A stretch of DNA of 64,000 bases from a bacterium (lineage in GTDB: Bacteria > UBA8248). Every line of letters begins with the position of its first letter. Position 1 is the stretch's first letter. The notes below the pieces were generated by a model. That model saw nothing but the letters and a program-made list of their open reading frames with translations. It had not been told where the DNA came from and did no database searches. Of the stretch, positions 1-7,427 are shown piece after piece. The stretch covers positions 1 to 64,000 of the forward strand of contig JAJEJD010000016.1 in NCBI GenBank assembly GCA_022828125.1. Reading direction: 5' to 3'. The position numbers and the translations under genes are program-made.

Positions 1-210
1 GGCCGCGTTGAAGCGAAGCACCGAACCCACCAGGGCGGCGCCCACCGCGAGCGCGGCCGCGAGCTGGCCGCCCGTGCCCCCCACGATCCCGGTCACCGTG
101 TCGAGCGGACCCGAGAACGTCGTGTCCGTCGTCGCCCAGGCGGCATCCAGGCTGCACAGCGCCCAGAGGAGCGCGGCGAGGACGTGTCCGGGCAATAAGA
201 ATTTTTTCAT
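1..210 (-). CDS. VirB2/TrbC-like conjugative pilin, 3' end outside window
   Basis: Read from the ATG at 210 the 70 visible residues begin MKKFLLPGHVLAALLWALCS, a basic start plus hydrophobic segment ending near a WATTD cleavage-like site, followed by GPLDTVTGIVGGTGG and the hydrophobic stretch LAAALAVGAALVGSVLRFN. A signal peptide followed by a glycine-rich turn and a first membrane helix is the layout of VirB2/TrbC pilins of type IV secretion systems, which form the conjugation pilus. The start codon overlaps the stop of the upstream HTH gene (ATGA), so the two are probably translationally coupled. The second membrane helix and the rest of any trb/vir operon lie outside the window, so the family call rests on half the protein. 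Confidence 0.6.
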   Translation of the reverse strand, partial: MKKFLLPGHVLAALLWALCSLDAAWATTDTTFSGPLDTVTGIVGGTGGQLAAALAVGAALVGSVLRFNAA

Positions 211-434
211 CGCGCCGCCCTCCCTGCGGCGACTCCGTCGTCCGACGTCGACGCCCGCCGCCGCGACTTGGCCCACGCCTCCAGGTCCGCGAGCAGGTAG
301 CGCACCCGGGAGCCGAAGCGGTGGAAGACGGGCCCCTCGCCGGTCACGCGGTAGCGGTCCAGCGTCCTCGGCGAGAGGCCGAGCCACTCCGCCGCCTGCC
401 GCGTGCTCAGGTAGTTCCTGGCGTTCTCGTTCAT
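207..434 (-). CDS. Excisionase/AlpA-type helix-turn-helix protein, 75 aa
   Basis: The 75-residue product (MNENARNYLSTRQAAEWLGL...) carries a MerR/excisionase-type winged HTH: LSTRQAAEWLGLSPRTLDRY is the helix-turn-helix and VFHRFGSRVRYLLADLEAWAKSRR is the wing and following helix. Such proteins act as DNA-bending excisionases or small regulators in mobile elements. The ATG at 434 is preceded by a clear AAGGAG-type ribosome site about eight bases upstream. An in-frame ATG at 581 would add 49 residues and sits just after a promoter-like element (see 590-618), so a longer leaderless form is possible. The gene overlaps the pilin gene by four bases, suggesting it controls or accompanies conjugation functions. 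It closely resembles the C-terminal domain of the 239-aa protein at 885-1604. Confidence 0.8.
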   Translation of the reverse strand: MNENARNYLSTRQAAEWLGLSPRTLDRYRVTGEGPVFHRFGSRVRYLLADLEAWAKSRRRASTSDDGVAAGRAAR

Positions 435-589
435 GCGTATCTCTCCTTGTTCTTCGTGCTCGGCCCCGGCAGCCGGGGCCTGTTCGGTGAATTCGCCGTG
501 CGTCGCAAGCCGCGAAAGACGGCGACGCCGCATCCCGATCGCCCCTCCAGAGCCGTGTGTCCGGCGTTCGGGAATTTTCATGGTGAGCG

Positions 590-618
590 AACATAAAGCA
601 AAAATAACCGCATTACAA
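590..618 (-). promoter_or_regulatory. Putative sigma70-type promoter, leaderless layout
   Basis: On the minus strand TTGTAA (613-618) and TATGTT (590-595) are separated by 17 bases. Only eight bases lie between the -10 box and the ATG at 581, so transcription would start at or within a base or two of that ATG. The same -10-to-ATG block is found at the other HTH gene (1613-1642). No start site has been measured. Confidence 0.5.
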
Positions 619-884
619 TCATCAACTTTAGCGTCCCGGTGACGTTCTCACTGGGTTGGCGCCCGCGTGCGCGACCCGCTGCGCAGTGATGCGAAAAAAA
701 ATTCAGGTTTCCCCGCGAGGGAGGGAAAGAAAAGAATGGAGAGTGGGATGACTTGCTGCGGAAAGCGTCGAAAACCGACCGGGAATGTGCGAACGGACGC
801 GGTCCGTTCCGGGCCGTGCCCGGATATCCGCTCACGCGGCAGACGCGGGATGCGATGCGGGAGCGCGATCCCCCGAAAATCTCC
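619..884. other. Intergenic region, no gene recognised
   Basis: This gap lies between the upstream promoter of the small HTH gene and the stop of the larger HTH gene. Open frames here do not resemble proteins, and I see no strong hairpin followed by a T-tract. It starts with a short AT-richer stretch belonging to the promoter and is otherwise unremarkable. Confidence 0.5.
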
Positions 885-1604
885 CTACCGCCTCTTCTTT
901 CTCCGGTCGGTTCTCTCCTCGGACGTGGAAGTCCACCTCCGTGCGGAGGCCCACTTCTCGAGGTCTTCGAGCAGGTAGCGCACCCGGACGCCGAACTTGT
1001 GGAAGTCCGGCCCCTCGCCGCTCACGCGGTAGCGCTCCAGCGTCTTGGGCGAGAGGCCGAGCCAGGCGGCCGCCTCCCGCGTGTTCAGATGGTTCTCCTC
1101 CGCACGCTCATCGACGTCTCCCGCGACCCCGGGTTCCCCGGCAGCGTCCCACGTCCCGTCGAACGGATCGGGCAAGTGCGTAAGCCTCTTGCGTATGGCG
1201 CGGATCTCCTCTTGCGTCGCGTTGGCCGCCATCCAGGCGCGCACCCGGTCGAAGGTCGCAAGATACGGTGAGGCGCCCCGGCGCAGCCTCCCCACGAAGG
1301 AGGGATTCCCCACGGCCTCCTCGCCCAGGATCGAGACCTTTGTCCCGCTCACCGCCAGGAACGCCTCGACCTCGGCCCGCAGGAGCGGTCCCAGGGGCGG
1401 ATACCCCATGAACGCCAGCACCCGATCCGCCGTGTCGACCCGCAGGGGCCGCCCTCGGGCCTGTAAGCCCACGAAGCCGGGAATGCCCAGCGCGCCCACC
1501 CCGAAGCGCCTCGCGCTCATCCCGCGGCGCGCGCGCCAGAGCGCAATGCTCCGGCGCAGCCGCTCGTCCAGCGGGGTGCCGGTATCGTCGTCGAACGCGG
1601 TCAT
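885..1604 (-). CDS. Two phage-repressor-like repeats fused to an excisionase-type HTH, 239 aa
   Basis: The protein has two similar N-terminal modules, about residues 28-69 and 86-128. Each has a hydrophobic G-(I/N)-P-x-FVG core, then a basic turn, then a (T)xDRVxAxM helix, resembling small repressor-type DNA-binding units. The C-terminal part, from about residue 170 (LNTREAAAWLGLSPKTLERY), is a MerR/excisionase-like HTH nearly matching the 75-aa protein at 207-434, including the following wing. It is probably a DNA-binding regulator of the mobile region. The ATG at 1604 has no obvious ribosome site but lies eight bases after a TATGTT box, as expected for a leaderless message. The triple DNA-binding layout is unusual and I know no named family with it. 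Confidence 0.7.
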   Translation of the reverse strand: MTAFDDDTGTPLDERLRRSIALWRARRGMSARRFGVGALGIPGFVGLQARGRPLRVDTADRVLAFMGYPPLGPLLRAEVEAFLAVSGTKVSILGEEAVGNPSFVGRLRRGASPYLATFDRVRAWMAANATQEEIRAIRKRLTHLPDPFDGTWDAAGEPGVAGDVDERAEENHLNTREAAAWLGLSPKTLERYRVSGEGPDFHKFGVRVRYLLEDLEKWASARRWTSTSEERTDRRKKRR

Positions 1605-1612
1605 GGCGCGCG

Positions 1613-1642
1613 AACATAAGGAAAGAACGAGCGCCCGTTCAA
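1613..1642 (-). promoter_or_regulatory. Putative sigma70-type promoter, leaderless layout
   Basis: On the minus strand TTGAAC (1637-1642) and TATGTT (1613-1618) are 18 bases apart, and the ATG at 1604 follows the -10 box by eight bases. The 17-base block from the -10 to the ATG, TATGTTCGC(T/G)C(A/G)CCATG, is shared with the promoter at 590-618 apart from two positions. Confidence 0.5.
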
Positions 1643-2217
1643 TCGTTGTTTCTAGCGCGGAAGGTACACCCGTGAAGAATCCGCGCCCGCTCCCGCGAGC
1701 GGATCACTCATCGATTCAGCCTGAAATAACGGGGGTTTTCCAGAAAACGAGGATCGCCGGAGAACCTGAAGCGAGGCGCTACGGAAAAAAAGGAAGGACG
1801 CCGCCCTCCGGGCGATAGCTCATGAGCCTCTTTTGTTCACGCCGCGGTATCAGCCGCGTCCGGCCTCACGTGCCGTTGCGAAGCTTCGCCGCGGCGCCCT
1901 GTTTCGCGAGTTTTCCCTGTGCATGGCGCTCCGGCATGACCGGCGATTGCCGGCGCCCGGCGAGTTGCATCTCGACCGGAGAAGCCCCTGTCGTGGCAAG
2001 GCGCTGCGCGCTTCCCGTCCGCAGGCCGTATCCGCCGACCCGACCCGTGTACGGGTAGAAACGGCGTCAATTCCCCTGTTTCATTCGTTTTTATTGCATC
2101 GTATGTTGATGTTCCGGGTCGTCCGCCAAATACAATACGGCCTAGTCGAAATAGGCGGACAATCCTACATGGATTGTATGCCAACGGCCCGGACCTTGGG
2201 GGACATATAAAGTATTC

Positions 2218-2260
2218 GGCCGGGTAGGCGGGGGCATTGCTGCTCCCCGCCTACCCGGCC
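2218..2260. terminator. Strong 16-bp hairpin, possible terminator
   Basis: Two perfect 16-base arms (2218-2233 and 2245-2260, beginning GGCCGGGTAGG) flank an 11-base loop. No clear T-run follows on the plus side (TGAAATGTTT), so it is either a weak bidirectional terminator or another structural repeat. No gene ends close to it. Confidence 0.4.
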
Positions 2261-2439
2261 TGAAATGTTTACCGACACGGATTCGCCAGAGTGCGCGGCA
2301 GTTTTAATCAATCCGCTTTCGTTTTGATTACATGGCTGAAAATGCGCATTCGAAAAAGATTCGAAAAAATAAATATATTCAATATTATCAATAGGTTATA
2401 ATAATTTAACGGCCGATTAAAATTGCCTGAATATCAAAA

Positions 2440-2512
2440 GGGGGGGTAGGGGGGGTTGCTCCTTTGACAAAGGCTTTTTCAACAACCCCCTCAAGGGGGG
2501 AGTGATTCCCAT
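2440..2512. repeat. Single arms of dispersed C/G-rich repeats
   Basis: A GGGGGGGTAGGGGGGGTT arm of the C-rich repeat family is followed by CTTTTTCAACAACCCCC and CTCAAGGGGGGAGT motifs, each of which recurs at several places in the window (for example 3520-3540, 5930-5940, 7674-7690, 44515-44530). It looks like a decayed mosaic of these repeats. Confidence 0.6.
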
Positions 2513-2614
2513 TACGTTTCATTGTCGCATGACCCGCCATGCGTCCGCCTTGACACCTCTCAGGCCACCCCATAACCTGATCGCCTACCCCAACAGCGGA
2601 GGCATCGAGACGCC

Positions 2615-3301
2615 ATGCGATTCCAGACTGGCCTGCTTCTCTTCCCGAATCTCACCCAGCTCGACATGACCGGCCCCTACGAGGTCTTCACCAAGTTCCC
2701 CGATTCGGACGTCCACCTCGTCTGGAAGTCGCTTGCTCCCGTCAAGGCGGGCGGCGGCATGCAGCTTCTGCCGAGCACCACGTTCGAAGATTGCCCCCAG
2801 CTCGACCTCATCTGCGTGCCGGGCGGGGCGGGCATGAACGCGCTCTTGAACGATGAGGAGACGCTCGACTTCGTGCGCAGGCAGGCGGCGGGGGCGCGCT
2901 ACGTCACCTCGGTATGCACGGGGTCGCTCGTGCTGGGCGCGGCGGGCCTCTTGAAAGGCAAGCGCGCGACTTCGCACTGGATGTCGCACTCGATGCTCGC
3001 CGCATTCGGCTGCGAACCGGTGAATGCGCGCGTGGTCGTCGACGGGAACGTGATCACCGGCGGCGGCGTGACGGCCGGCATCGATTTCGCCCTCACGGTG
3101 GCAGGAGAGGTGCTGGGGGCCGAGGCCGCGCGCAAGATACAACTCGGCATGGAGTACGACCCCAAGCCTCCATATGATGCGGGCAGCCCCGAACGGGCCG
3201 ACCCGGTGATGGTGGCCGCCGTGCGAGAGGGCGCCGCCGCGCGCCAGAGCGAGCGGGAGGAAGCGGTCAAAGAGGCGGCGGGCAGGCTCGCGAGCGGTTG
3301 A
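2615..3301 (+). CDS. inhA: Isonitrile hydratase-like DJ-1/PfpI family protein
   Basis: This 228-residue protein has the DJ-1/PfpI (class I glutamine amidotransferase-like) fold. The nucleophile elbow VCTGSLVLGAAGLL places the catalytic cysteine at residue 101, the number known for Pseudomonas isonitrile hydratase InhA, which converts isonitriles to N-substituted formamides. The start FPNLTQLDMTGPYEVF with the acidic D17 and E23 and the middle CVPGGAGMNALL are also typical. It is a cytoplasmic enzyme that stands alone, with repeats on both sides, so its natural substrate cannot be read from context. Some homologues in this subfamily are unassigned DJ-1 proteins or AraC-linked sensors; no DNA-binding domain is present here. 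Confidence 0.75.
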   Translation: MRFQTGLLLFPNLTQLDMTGPYEVFTKFPDSDVHLVWKSLAPVKAGGGMQLLPSTTFEDCPQLDLICVPGGAGMNALLNDEETLDFVRRQAAGARYVTSVCTGSLVLGAAGLLKGKRATSHWMSHSMLAAFGCEPVNARVVVDGNVITGGGVTAGIDFALTVAGEVLGAEAARKIQLGMEYDPKPPYDAGSPERADPVMVAAVREGAAARQSEREEAVKEAAGRLASG

Positions 3302-3361
3302 GGGGGATGGGGCCGACATCGCGAACCATATCCTGAAAAAACGTATTTCCTCTCTACAGGA

Positions 3362-3383
3362 GGGACAGGTCGCGACCTGTCCC
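3362..3383. repeat. 22-bp perfect palindrome, GTAGGG family
   Basis: GGGACAGGTCG and its exact reverse complement abut to give a 22-base palindrome, followed by TAC. It belongs to the dispersed palindromes bounded by GTAGGG/CCCTAC (see 5587-5735, 7916-7946, 8175-8216). Confidence 0.7.
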
Positions 3384-3425
3384 TACAAACCCAATCCCCC
3401 AACCCCCTTCTCAGGGGATAAAGGC

Positions 3426-3540
3426 AACCCCCCCTACCCCCCCTTGACAGGGGGCAAGAAAAAGCAAACCCGCCTCAGCCCGTCGGGGGCGAATCGCCTT
3501 TTTATACCCCCCTGACAAGGGGGGGTAGGGGGGGTTGCTT
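3426..3540. repeat. C-rich inverted repeat element, copy 1
   Basis: About 115 bases bounded by AACCCCCCCTACCCC on the left and its inverse GGGGTAGGGGGGGTT on the right. The inner parts CTTGACAGGGGGCAAGAAAAAGC and GCCTTTTTATACCCCCCTGACAAG are also roughly inverse to each other. Near-identical units lie at 5826-5940 and 12756-12872, with partial ones at 44418-44540 and 44730-44790. It would form a long hairpin on either strand. Confidence 0.8.
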
Positions 3541-3635
3541 TTCGTCAGGAGAGCTTTTTCAAAAACCTTTTTTCCTTGCGCGGCCCACGCGAGGCGCTCA
3601 TAATCAAAAGCATCACCCAGAAACAGGAGATGCGC

Positions 3636-4484
3636 ATGAAGATTTTTTTGGCGATTATCGCCCTGGCAATGCTCGCCCTCGCTTTTTCGGCGCAGGCCGC
3701 CGACTGGAAGCCGGGCGCTACGGTGCGGATCGCCACCGAGGGCGCCTATCCCCCCTGGAACGACACGGACGCCTCGGGAAAGCTCGTCGGCTTCGAGATC
3801 GACCTGGCGGCCGACCTGTGCCGGCGCATGAAGGTGACGTGCAGGATGATCCCCCGCGTCTGGGAGGGCATCATACCCGCGCTCCGGGCGGGGGAGTTCG
3901 ACGCCATCATGTCGGGCATGGCGATCACAGATAAGCGAAAGAAGCTCATCACCTACTCGCGTCCGTTCGCCGCCTCTCTCCACGCCTTCGTCGTGCGGGC
4001 CGACGGCCCCCTTGCGGGCGTCACGACCAAAATCTCTTCCGTCACGCTGGGCAGCCTCGACGCCGGGGAGAAAGCCGCCGTCGAGACGCTCCGGAAAGCC
4101 TTCGCCGGCAAGACTATAGGCGCGCAGGCCGACACCGTATTCGTGAACTTCCTGAGAATCCACATGGCCGGCCGGGCCGGGATGCGCACCTTCAAGTACC
4201 AGGGCGACGTCGACGCCGCCCTGCTCGCCGGCCGCGTGGACGCTCTCTTCGCCCAGACCTCCTACCTGAAGCCCGTGCTCGAAAAAGCGAAGGGAAAGCT
4301 GAAAGTCGTCGGCCCCGGCTTCTCGGGCGGCTCCGTGGGCGAGGGAATCGGTATCGGCATCCGAAAGGAGGACAAGGCGCTCGCAGATATGTTCTCCTCG
4401 GCCATCACCGCCGCCATCAAGGAGGGGATCTTGTCGAAACTCTCCCTCAAATGGTTCGGCATCGACCTCAGTCCAAAGGAATGA
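3636..4484 (+). CDS. Family 3 periplasmic substrate-binding protein (amino-acid ABC type)
   Basis: The 282-residue product starts with a signal peptide (MKIFLAIIALAMLALAFSAQA, cleaved before ADWK). It then has the SBP_bac_3 core: VRIATEGAYPPWNDTDASG, FEIDLAADLCRRM and FDAIMSGMAITDKRKKLITY, as in lysine/arginine/ornithine, histidine and octopine binders. It would bind a polar amino acid or opine in the periplasm and deliver it to an ABC importer. No permease or ATPase genes are adjacent, so it is an orphan in this window. The ATG at 3636 is chosen because CAGGAG lies six bases upstream and it starts the signal peptide; an ATG two codons earlier is less well placed. It is followed five bases later by ppk2. 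Confidence 0.9.
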   Translation: MKIFLAIIALAMLALAFSAQAADWKPGATVRIATEGAYPPWNDTDASGKLVGFEIDLAADLCRRMKVTCRMIPRVWEGIIPALRAGEFDAIMSGMAITDKRKKLITYSRPFAASLHAFVVRADGPLAGVTTKISSVTLGSLDAGEKAAVETLRKAFAGKTIGAQADTVFVNFLRIHMAGRAGMRTFKYQGDVDAALLAGRVDALFAQTSYLKPVLEKAKGKLKVVGPGFSGGSVGEGIGIGIRKEDKALADMFSSAITAAIKEGILSKLSLKWFGIDLSPKE

Positions 4485-4489
4485 CCGGG

Positions 4490-5371
4490 ATGAGCGAAGA
4501 CGACAGGCCCCGAACCGACGACTCAGGAGCCGAGCCCGCAGGCGAGAGCGCACCCGCCTTCACGAGGGCGGGAGACGCCGCCAGGGCGCCGCGCCAAAGG
4601 CTGCCCAAAAAGGTGTATGAGGCCGAACTCGAGAGGCTCCAGCTCGAACTCGTGAAGCTCCAGGAGTGGATACGGAACGAGGGCCTCAAGGTCGTCGTCA
4701 TCTTCGAGGGGCGCGACGCCGCCGGCAAGGGCGGCGTCATCAAGCGCATCACGCAGCGCCTGAGCCCGCGCATCTGCCGCGTCGTGGCGCTCGCCGCCCC
4801 CACCGAGCGCGAGCAGACGCAGTGGTATTTCCAGCGCTACGTGCCGCACCTGCCCGCCGCGGGCGAGATGGCGCTCTTCGACCGCTCCTGGTACAACCGC
4901 GCGGGCGTCGAGCGGGTGATGGGCTTCTGCACGGACGAGGAATACCGCGAGTTCCTGCACTCATGCCCCACGTTCGAGCGGATGCTCGTGCGCTCGGGCA
5001 TCATCCGCATCAAGTACTGGTTCTCGGTGAGCGATGAGGAACAGGAGCGCCGCTTTCAGGCGCGCATCGAGGACAGGACGCGGCGCTGGAAGCTCTCGCC
5101 GATGGACCTGGAGTCGCGCACCCGCTGGGTGGAGTATTCCAGGGCGAAGGACGAGATGTTCGCCCACACCGACATCAAGCAGGCGCCCTGGTACGTGGTG
5201 GACGCGGATTCCAAGCGCCGCGCGCGGCTCAACTGCATCAGCCACCTGCTCTCCCTCATCCCCTATGAGGACTTGACGCCCGCGCCCATCGAACTCCCCC
5301 CGCGCCGCGATTCCAAGGCCTACGTGCGCCCTCCCCTGAGCGAGCAGACCTTCGTGCCGGAGCGGTACTAG
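4490..5371 (+). CDS. ppk2: Polyphosphate kinase 2 family protein
   Basis: A 293-residue PPK2 protein. It has the Walker A loop EGRDAAGKGG (residues 73-82), the Walker B-like lid motif FDRSWYNR (130-137) and the conserved RRFQARIEDRTRRWKLSPMDLESR segment. PPK2 enzymes transfer phosphate between polyphosphate and nucleoside mono- or diphosphates; which nucleotide is used cannot be told from the motifs alone. The first 35 residues are acidic and low-complexity and probably disordered. The ATG at 4490 follows AAGGA by nine bases; an earlier ATG at 4481 overlaps the upstream stop (ATGA). The close spacing to the binding-protein gene suggests co-transcription. Confidence 0.92.
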   Translation: MSEDDRPRTDDSGAEPAGESAPAFTRAGDAARAPRQRLPKKVYEAELERLQLELVKLQEWIRNEGLKVVVIFEGRDAAGKGGVIKRITQRLSPRICRVVALAAPTEREQTQWYFQRYVPHLPAAGEMALFDRSWYNRAGVERVMGFCTDEEYREFLHSCPTFERMLVRSGIIRIKYWFSVSDEEQERRFQARIEDRTRRWKLSPMDLESRTRWVEYSRAKDEMFAHTDIKQAPWYVVDADSKRRARLNCISHLLSLIPYEDLTPAPIELPPRRDSKAYVRPPLSEQTFVPERY

Positions 5372-5383
5372 GGGGAGTAAGCG

Positions 5384-5404
5384 TTATTCACCAAAGCTGA
5401 ATAA
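5384..5404. repeat. TTATTCA/TGAATAA inverted repeat
   Basis: Perfect 7-base arms TTATTCA (5384-5390) and TGAATAA (5398-5404) are separated by seven bases. Related palindromes lie at 5478-5502, 7503-7522 and 7599-7621, on both sides of the Fic gene. It is a likely protein-binding site or a repeat associated with that gene. Confidence 0.6.
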
Positions 5405-5477
5405 GAAAAACCACTATTAAAACTTAAATTTAAAAACTGAATAACGAAGCCCGCTTTTCAGCCATATTGCGCGAACG

Positions 5478-5502
5478 CTTAATAAGGGTTTTCGTTATTA
5501 AG
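5478..5502. repeat. CTTAATAA/TTATTAAG inverted repeat
   Basis: Perfect 8-base arms at 5478-5485 and 5495-5502 with a nine-base spacer, in a distinctly AT-rich stretch (5380-5530) downstream of ppk2 and beyond the Fic gene's 3' end. Confidence 0.6.
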
Positions 5503-5586
5503 GGTTCATATTTAAGTCTTAATAAAGAGATTCTTGAAAAGGCCCCCTTGAGGAGGGAGGGGATCCCGATCACCGAATTGTTCATC

Positions 5587-5735
5587 GTAGGGACAGGCCT
5601 CCGTGCCTGTCCCTACAAAACCATCGCGCATGCGCCGGAATGACATTCAAAAACAAAGGCGGGCGGACACACGGGTCCGCCCCTACAGAACTATCGCGTT
5701 TTACGTAGGGGTCAGACATATATGTCTGACTGTGT
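5587..5735. repeat. Cluster of GTAGGG-type palindromes
   Basis: Three adjacent units: GTAGGGACAGGC (5587-5598) with its inverse (5605-5616); GGGCGGAC with GTCCGCCCCTAC at about 5663-5687; and GTAGGGGTCAGACATA with TATGTCTGAC at about 5706-5731. All share a GTAGGG or CCCTAC edge with variable inner arms, like the dispersed palindromes seen in many bacterial genomes. Confidence 0.7.
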
Positions 5736-5825
5736 GTCCTCCTGGTTTTTCTGTCTCCACCATATAACGGAATGATGGGATAGATAATCCCAAAGGGCGG
5801 CGGCGCAGGCTCTCACCTGGAAAAC

Positions 5826-5940
5826 CAACCCCCCCTACCCCCCCTTGTCAGGGGGGCAAGAAAAAACAAAAGCCCCTCTATCGGCGGCGGGTGTTGCCTT
5901 TTTATACCCCCCTGTTAAGGGGGGGTAGGGGGGGTTGCTT
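5826..5940. repeat. C-rich inverted repeat element, copy 2
   Basis: Same boundaries and inner layout as the element at 3426-3540: AACCCCCCCTACCCC at the left, GGGGTAGGGGGGGTT at the right, with GGGGGGCAAGAAAA and GCCTTTTTATACCCC inside. The central 30 bases differ, so the arms are conserved rather than the middle. Confidence 0.8.
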
Positions 5941-5993
5941 TTAAGGCAGGGGGCTTTGCGGAGATATCTACCCGCCAAAGAGAATTTCAAATC

Positions 5994-6181
5994 AACTCCC
6001 CCCTTGAGGGGGAGTCAGTGAGCTAAGGGCGTAAGCCCGCAAGCGAACTGGTGGGGGGAGTTTTTTCGTGGAGAATCCATTCTCTTCAGAACCGTCCCCC
6101 CACCGAATCGGCCTACGCCAAAGCTCGGCCTCTTCGTCTGGCTTTCCCCTCGGGAAGCCAGACTCTCAAGGGGGGAGTTGA
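5994..6181. repeat. CTCCCCCCTTGAGGGGGAG inverted repeat element, copy 1
   Basis: About 188 bases, bounded by ACTCCCCCCTTGAGGGGGAGT at the left and CTCAAGGGGGGAGT at the right. Inside are AAGGGCGTAAGCCCGCAAGC, GGTGGGGGG and, further on, CCCCCCACCGAATCGGCCT, which are roughly inverse to each other. Copies lie at 7732-7894 and 44866-45030. A MITE-like non-coding element is possible. Confidence 0.75.
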
Positions 6182-6238
6182 TTTCTTCTCTACTCGGTCG
6201 GGTTCGACTCCAAAAAAAGGGGGGCTTTCGCCCCCCCC

Positions 6239-7399
6239 TCACACCTCCGTCCCCTCGTTCAGGATCGAGAGGTACGCCTCGTAGCCGAACAGGCGGTTGC
6301 GCTTCTTGCCCGTGAGTTCGCGGACGATTCCGAGCCGCTCGAGCGCCCGCATCCCGCTGGACGCCGCCGGGAACGAGAGGCCGGAGTGCCCGGCGGCGTG
6401 CGCGAGCGAGGCGATGGGCCGCTCCTTGAGCGCGCGGTAGACGCGGAGCGCGGAACCGGCCACGCGGCCCGTCTGCGCGGCCCGGAGTTGATCCGCATCG
6501 AACAGCGCCAGCACCCGGTGCGCGGTCGCCACGGCCGCATCGGAAGTCTCGGCCACGCCCTCCAGGAAGAAGAGGAGCCACGCCTCCCAGTCGCCGCTCT
6601 TGCGCACCTCGTCCAGGAGCGCGTAGTAATCCGCCCGGCGCTGCTTGAAGAAGAGGCTCAGGTACAGCATCGGCTCGCGCAGCGCGCCCTCGCGCCAGAG
6701 CAGGAGCGTGATGAGCAGCCGCCCGACGCGCCCGTTCCCGTCCAGAAACGGGTGGATGGTCTCGAACTGAACGTGCGCGAGACCCGCGCGGAGCAAGGCC
6801 GAGAGCCTCAGGTCCTCCGCGTGCCAGAAACGCTCGAGGTCGGACATGCACTCGCCGACCCGGTGGGGCGGCGGGGGCACGAAGTGCGCCGCGCCCGGCC
6901 TGCTCCCGCCGATCCAGTTCTGGGAGCGCCGGAACTCGCCCGGGCTCTTGCCCGCGCCGCGGCCCCGCGCGAGCAGCCGGCCGTGGATTTCGCAGATGAG
7001 GCGCGCCGAGAGCGGGAAATCATCCCCCCGCATCCGCGCCAGGCCGTGTTCGAGCGCCGCCACGTAGTTCGAGACCTCGACCACGTCGTCAACCGGCGCG
7101 CCCGGCGCCCCCTCCACCTCGTAGAGCAGGAGGTCGGAGAGGGAGGACTGCGTCCCCTCGATCTGGGAGGAGAGCACGGCCTCCTTCCTCACGTAGGTGT
7201 AGAGGAAGACGTGGGGGTCGGGCAGCAGCGCGGCCAGGCTGTCGAGGCGACCCAGCGAGAGCGACGCCCGCTCGAGCGGCTCGTTCAGGGCGGCCAGATC
7301 GAGCGGCGGCCTGGGCGGCAGGCGCGCGGGCACGAACGCGCGCACGGCCTCGCCGCCGAACGTCGTCGTCTCGTATGCGCCCGTCTCTGCGCGTCTCAC
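6239..7399 (-). CDS. Fic family protein with winged-helix C-terminus (AMPylase)
   Basis: The 386-residue product has the full Fic signature HPFLDGNGRVGR (residues 216-227), whose His, Asp/Asn and Arg residues transfer AMP from ATP to a target protein. An N-terminal inhibitory helix motif, SSQIEG (77-82, S-xxx-E-G), is present, so activity should be self-restrained. From about residue 300 the sequence looks like a winged helix (ALRVYRALKERPIASLAHAAGHSGLSFPAASSGMRALERLGIV), as in the SoFic-type Fic-HTH proteins. The start is the GTG at 7399, six bases after a perfect AGGAGG. The upstream region carries TTATTCA-type palindromes, which may be sites for its own DNA-binding domain. The target protein is unknown. 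Confidence 0.9.
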   Translation of the reverse strand: MRRAETGAYETTTFGGEAVRAFVPARLPPRPPLDLAALNEPLERASLSLGRLDSLAALLPDPHVFLYTYVRKEAVLSSQIEGTQSSLSDLLLYEVEGAPGAPVDDVVEVSNYVAALEHGLARMRGDDFPLSARLICEIHGRLLARGRGAGKSPGEFRRSQNWIGGSRPGAAHFVPPPPHRVGECMSDLERFWHAEDLRLSALLRAGLAHVQFETIHPFLDGNGRVGRLLITLLLWREGALREPMLYLSLFFKQRRADYYALLDEVRKSGDWEAWLLFFLEGVAETSDAAVATAHRVLALFDADQLRAAQTGRVAGSALRVYRALKERPIASLAHAAGHSGLSFPAASSGMRALERLGIVRELTGKKRNRLFGYEAYLSILNEGTEV

Positions 7400-7427
7400 C
7401 GCGAACCTCCTGATGAAGCGTTATGAA

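Larger units (their letters stand above)
1643..2614. other. Long intergenic region with hairpin, AT-rich block and repeat arm
   Basis: I recognise no gene here; the open frames have no family features. It contains a strong hairpin (2218-2260), a markedly AT-rich block at about 2330-2435 that contrasts with the GC-rich surroundings, and single arms of the dispersed C-rich and CTCAAGGGGGGAGT repeats at about 2440-2515. It may mark the edge between the mobile region to the left and core genes to the right, but no attachment site is visible. Confidence 0.5.

Noticed and set aside
1833-2210. Small plus-strand ORFs in the 1.8-2.2 kb gap
   Set aside because: There is no ribosome site, no family similarity and competing frames on both strands.
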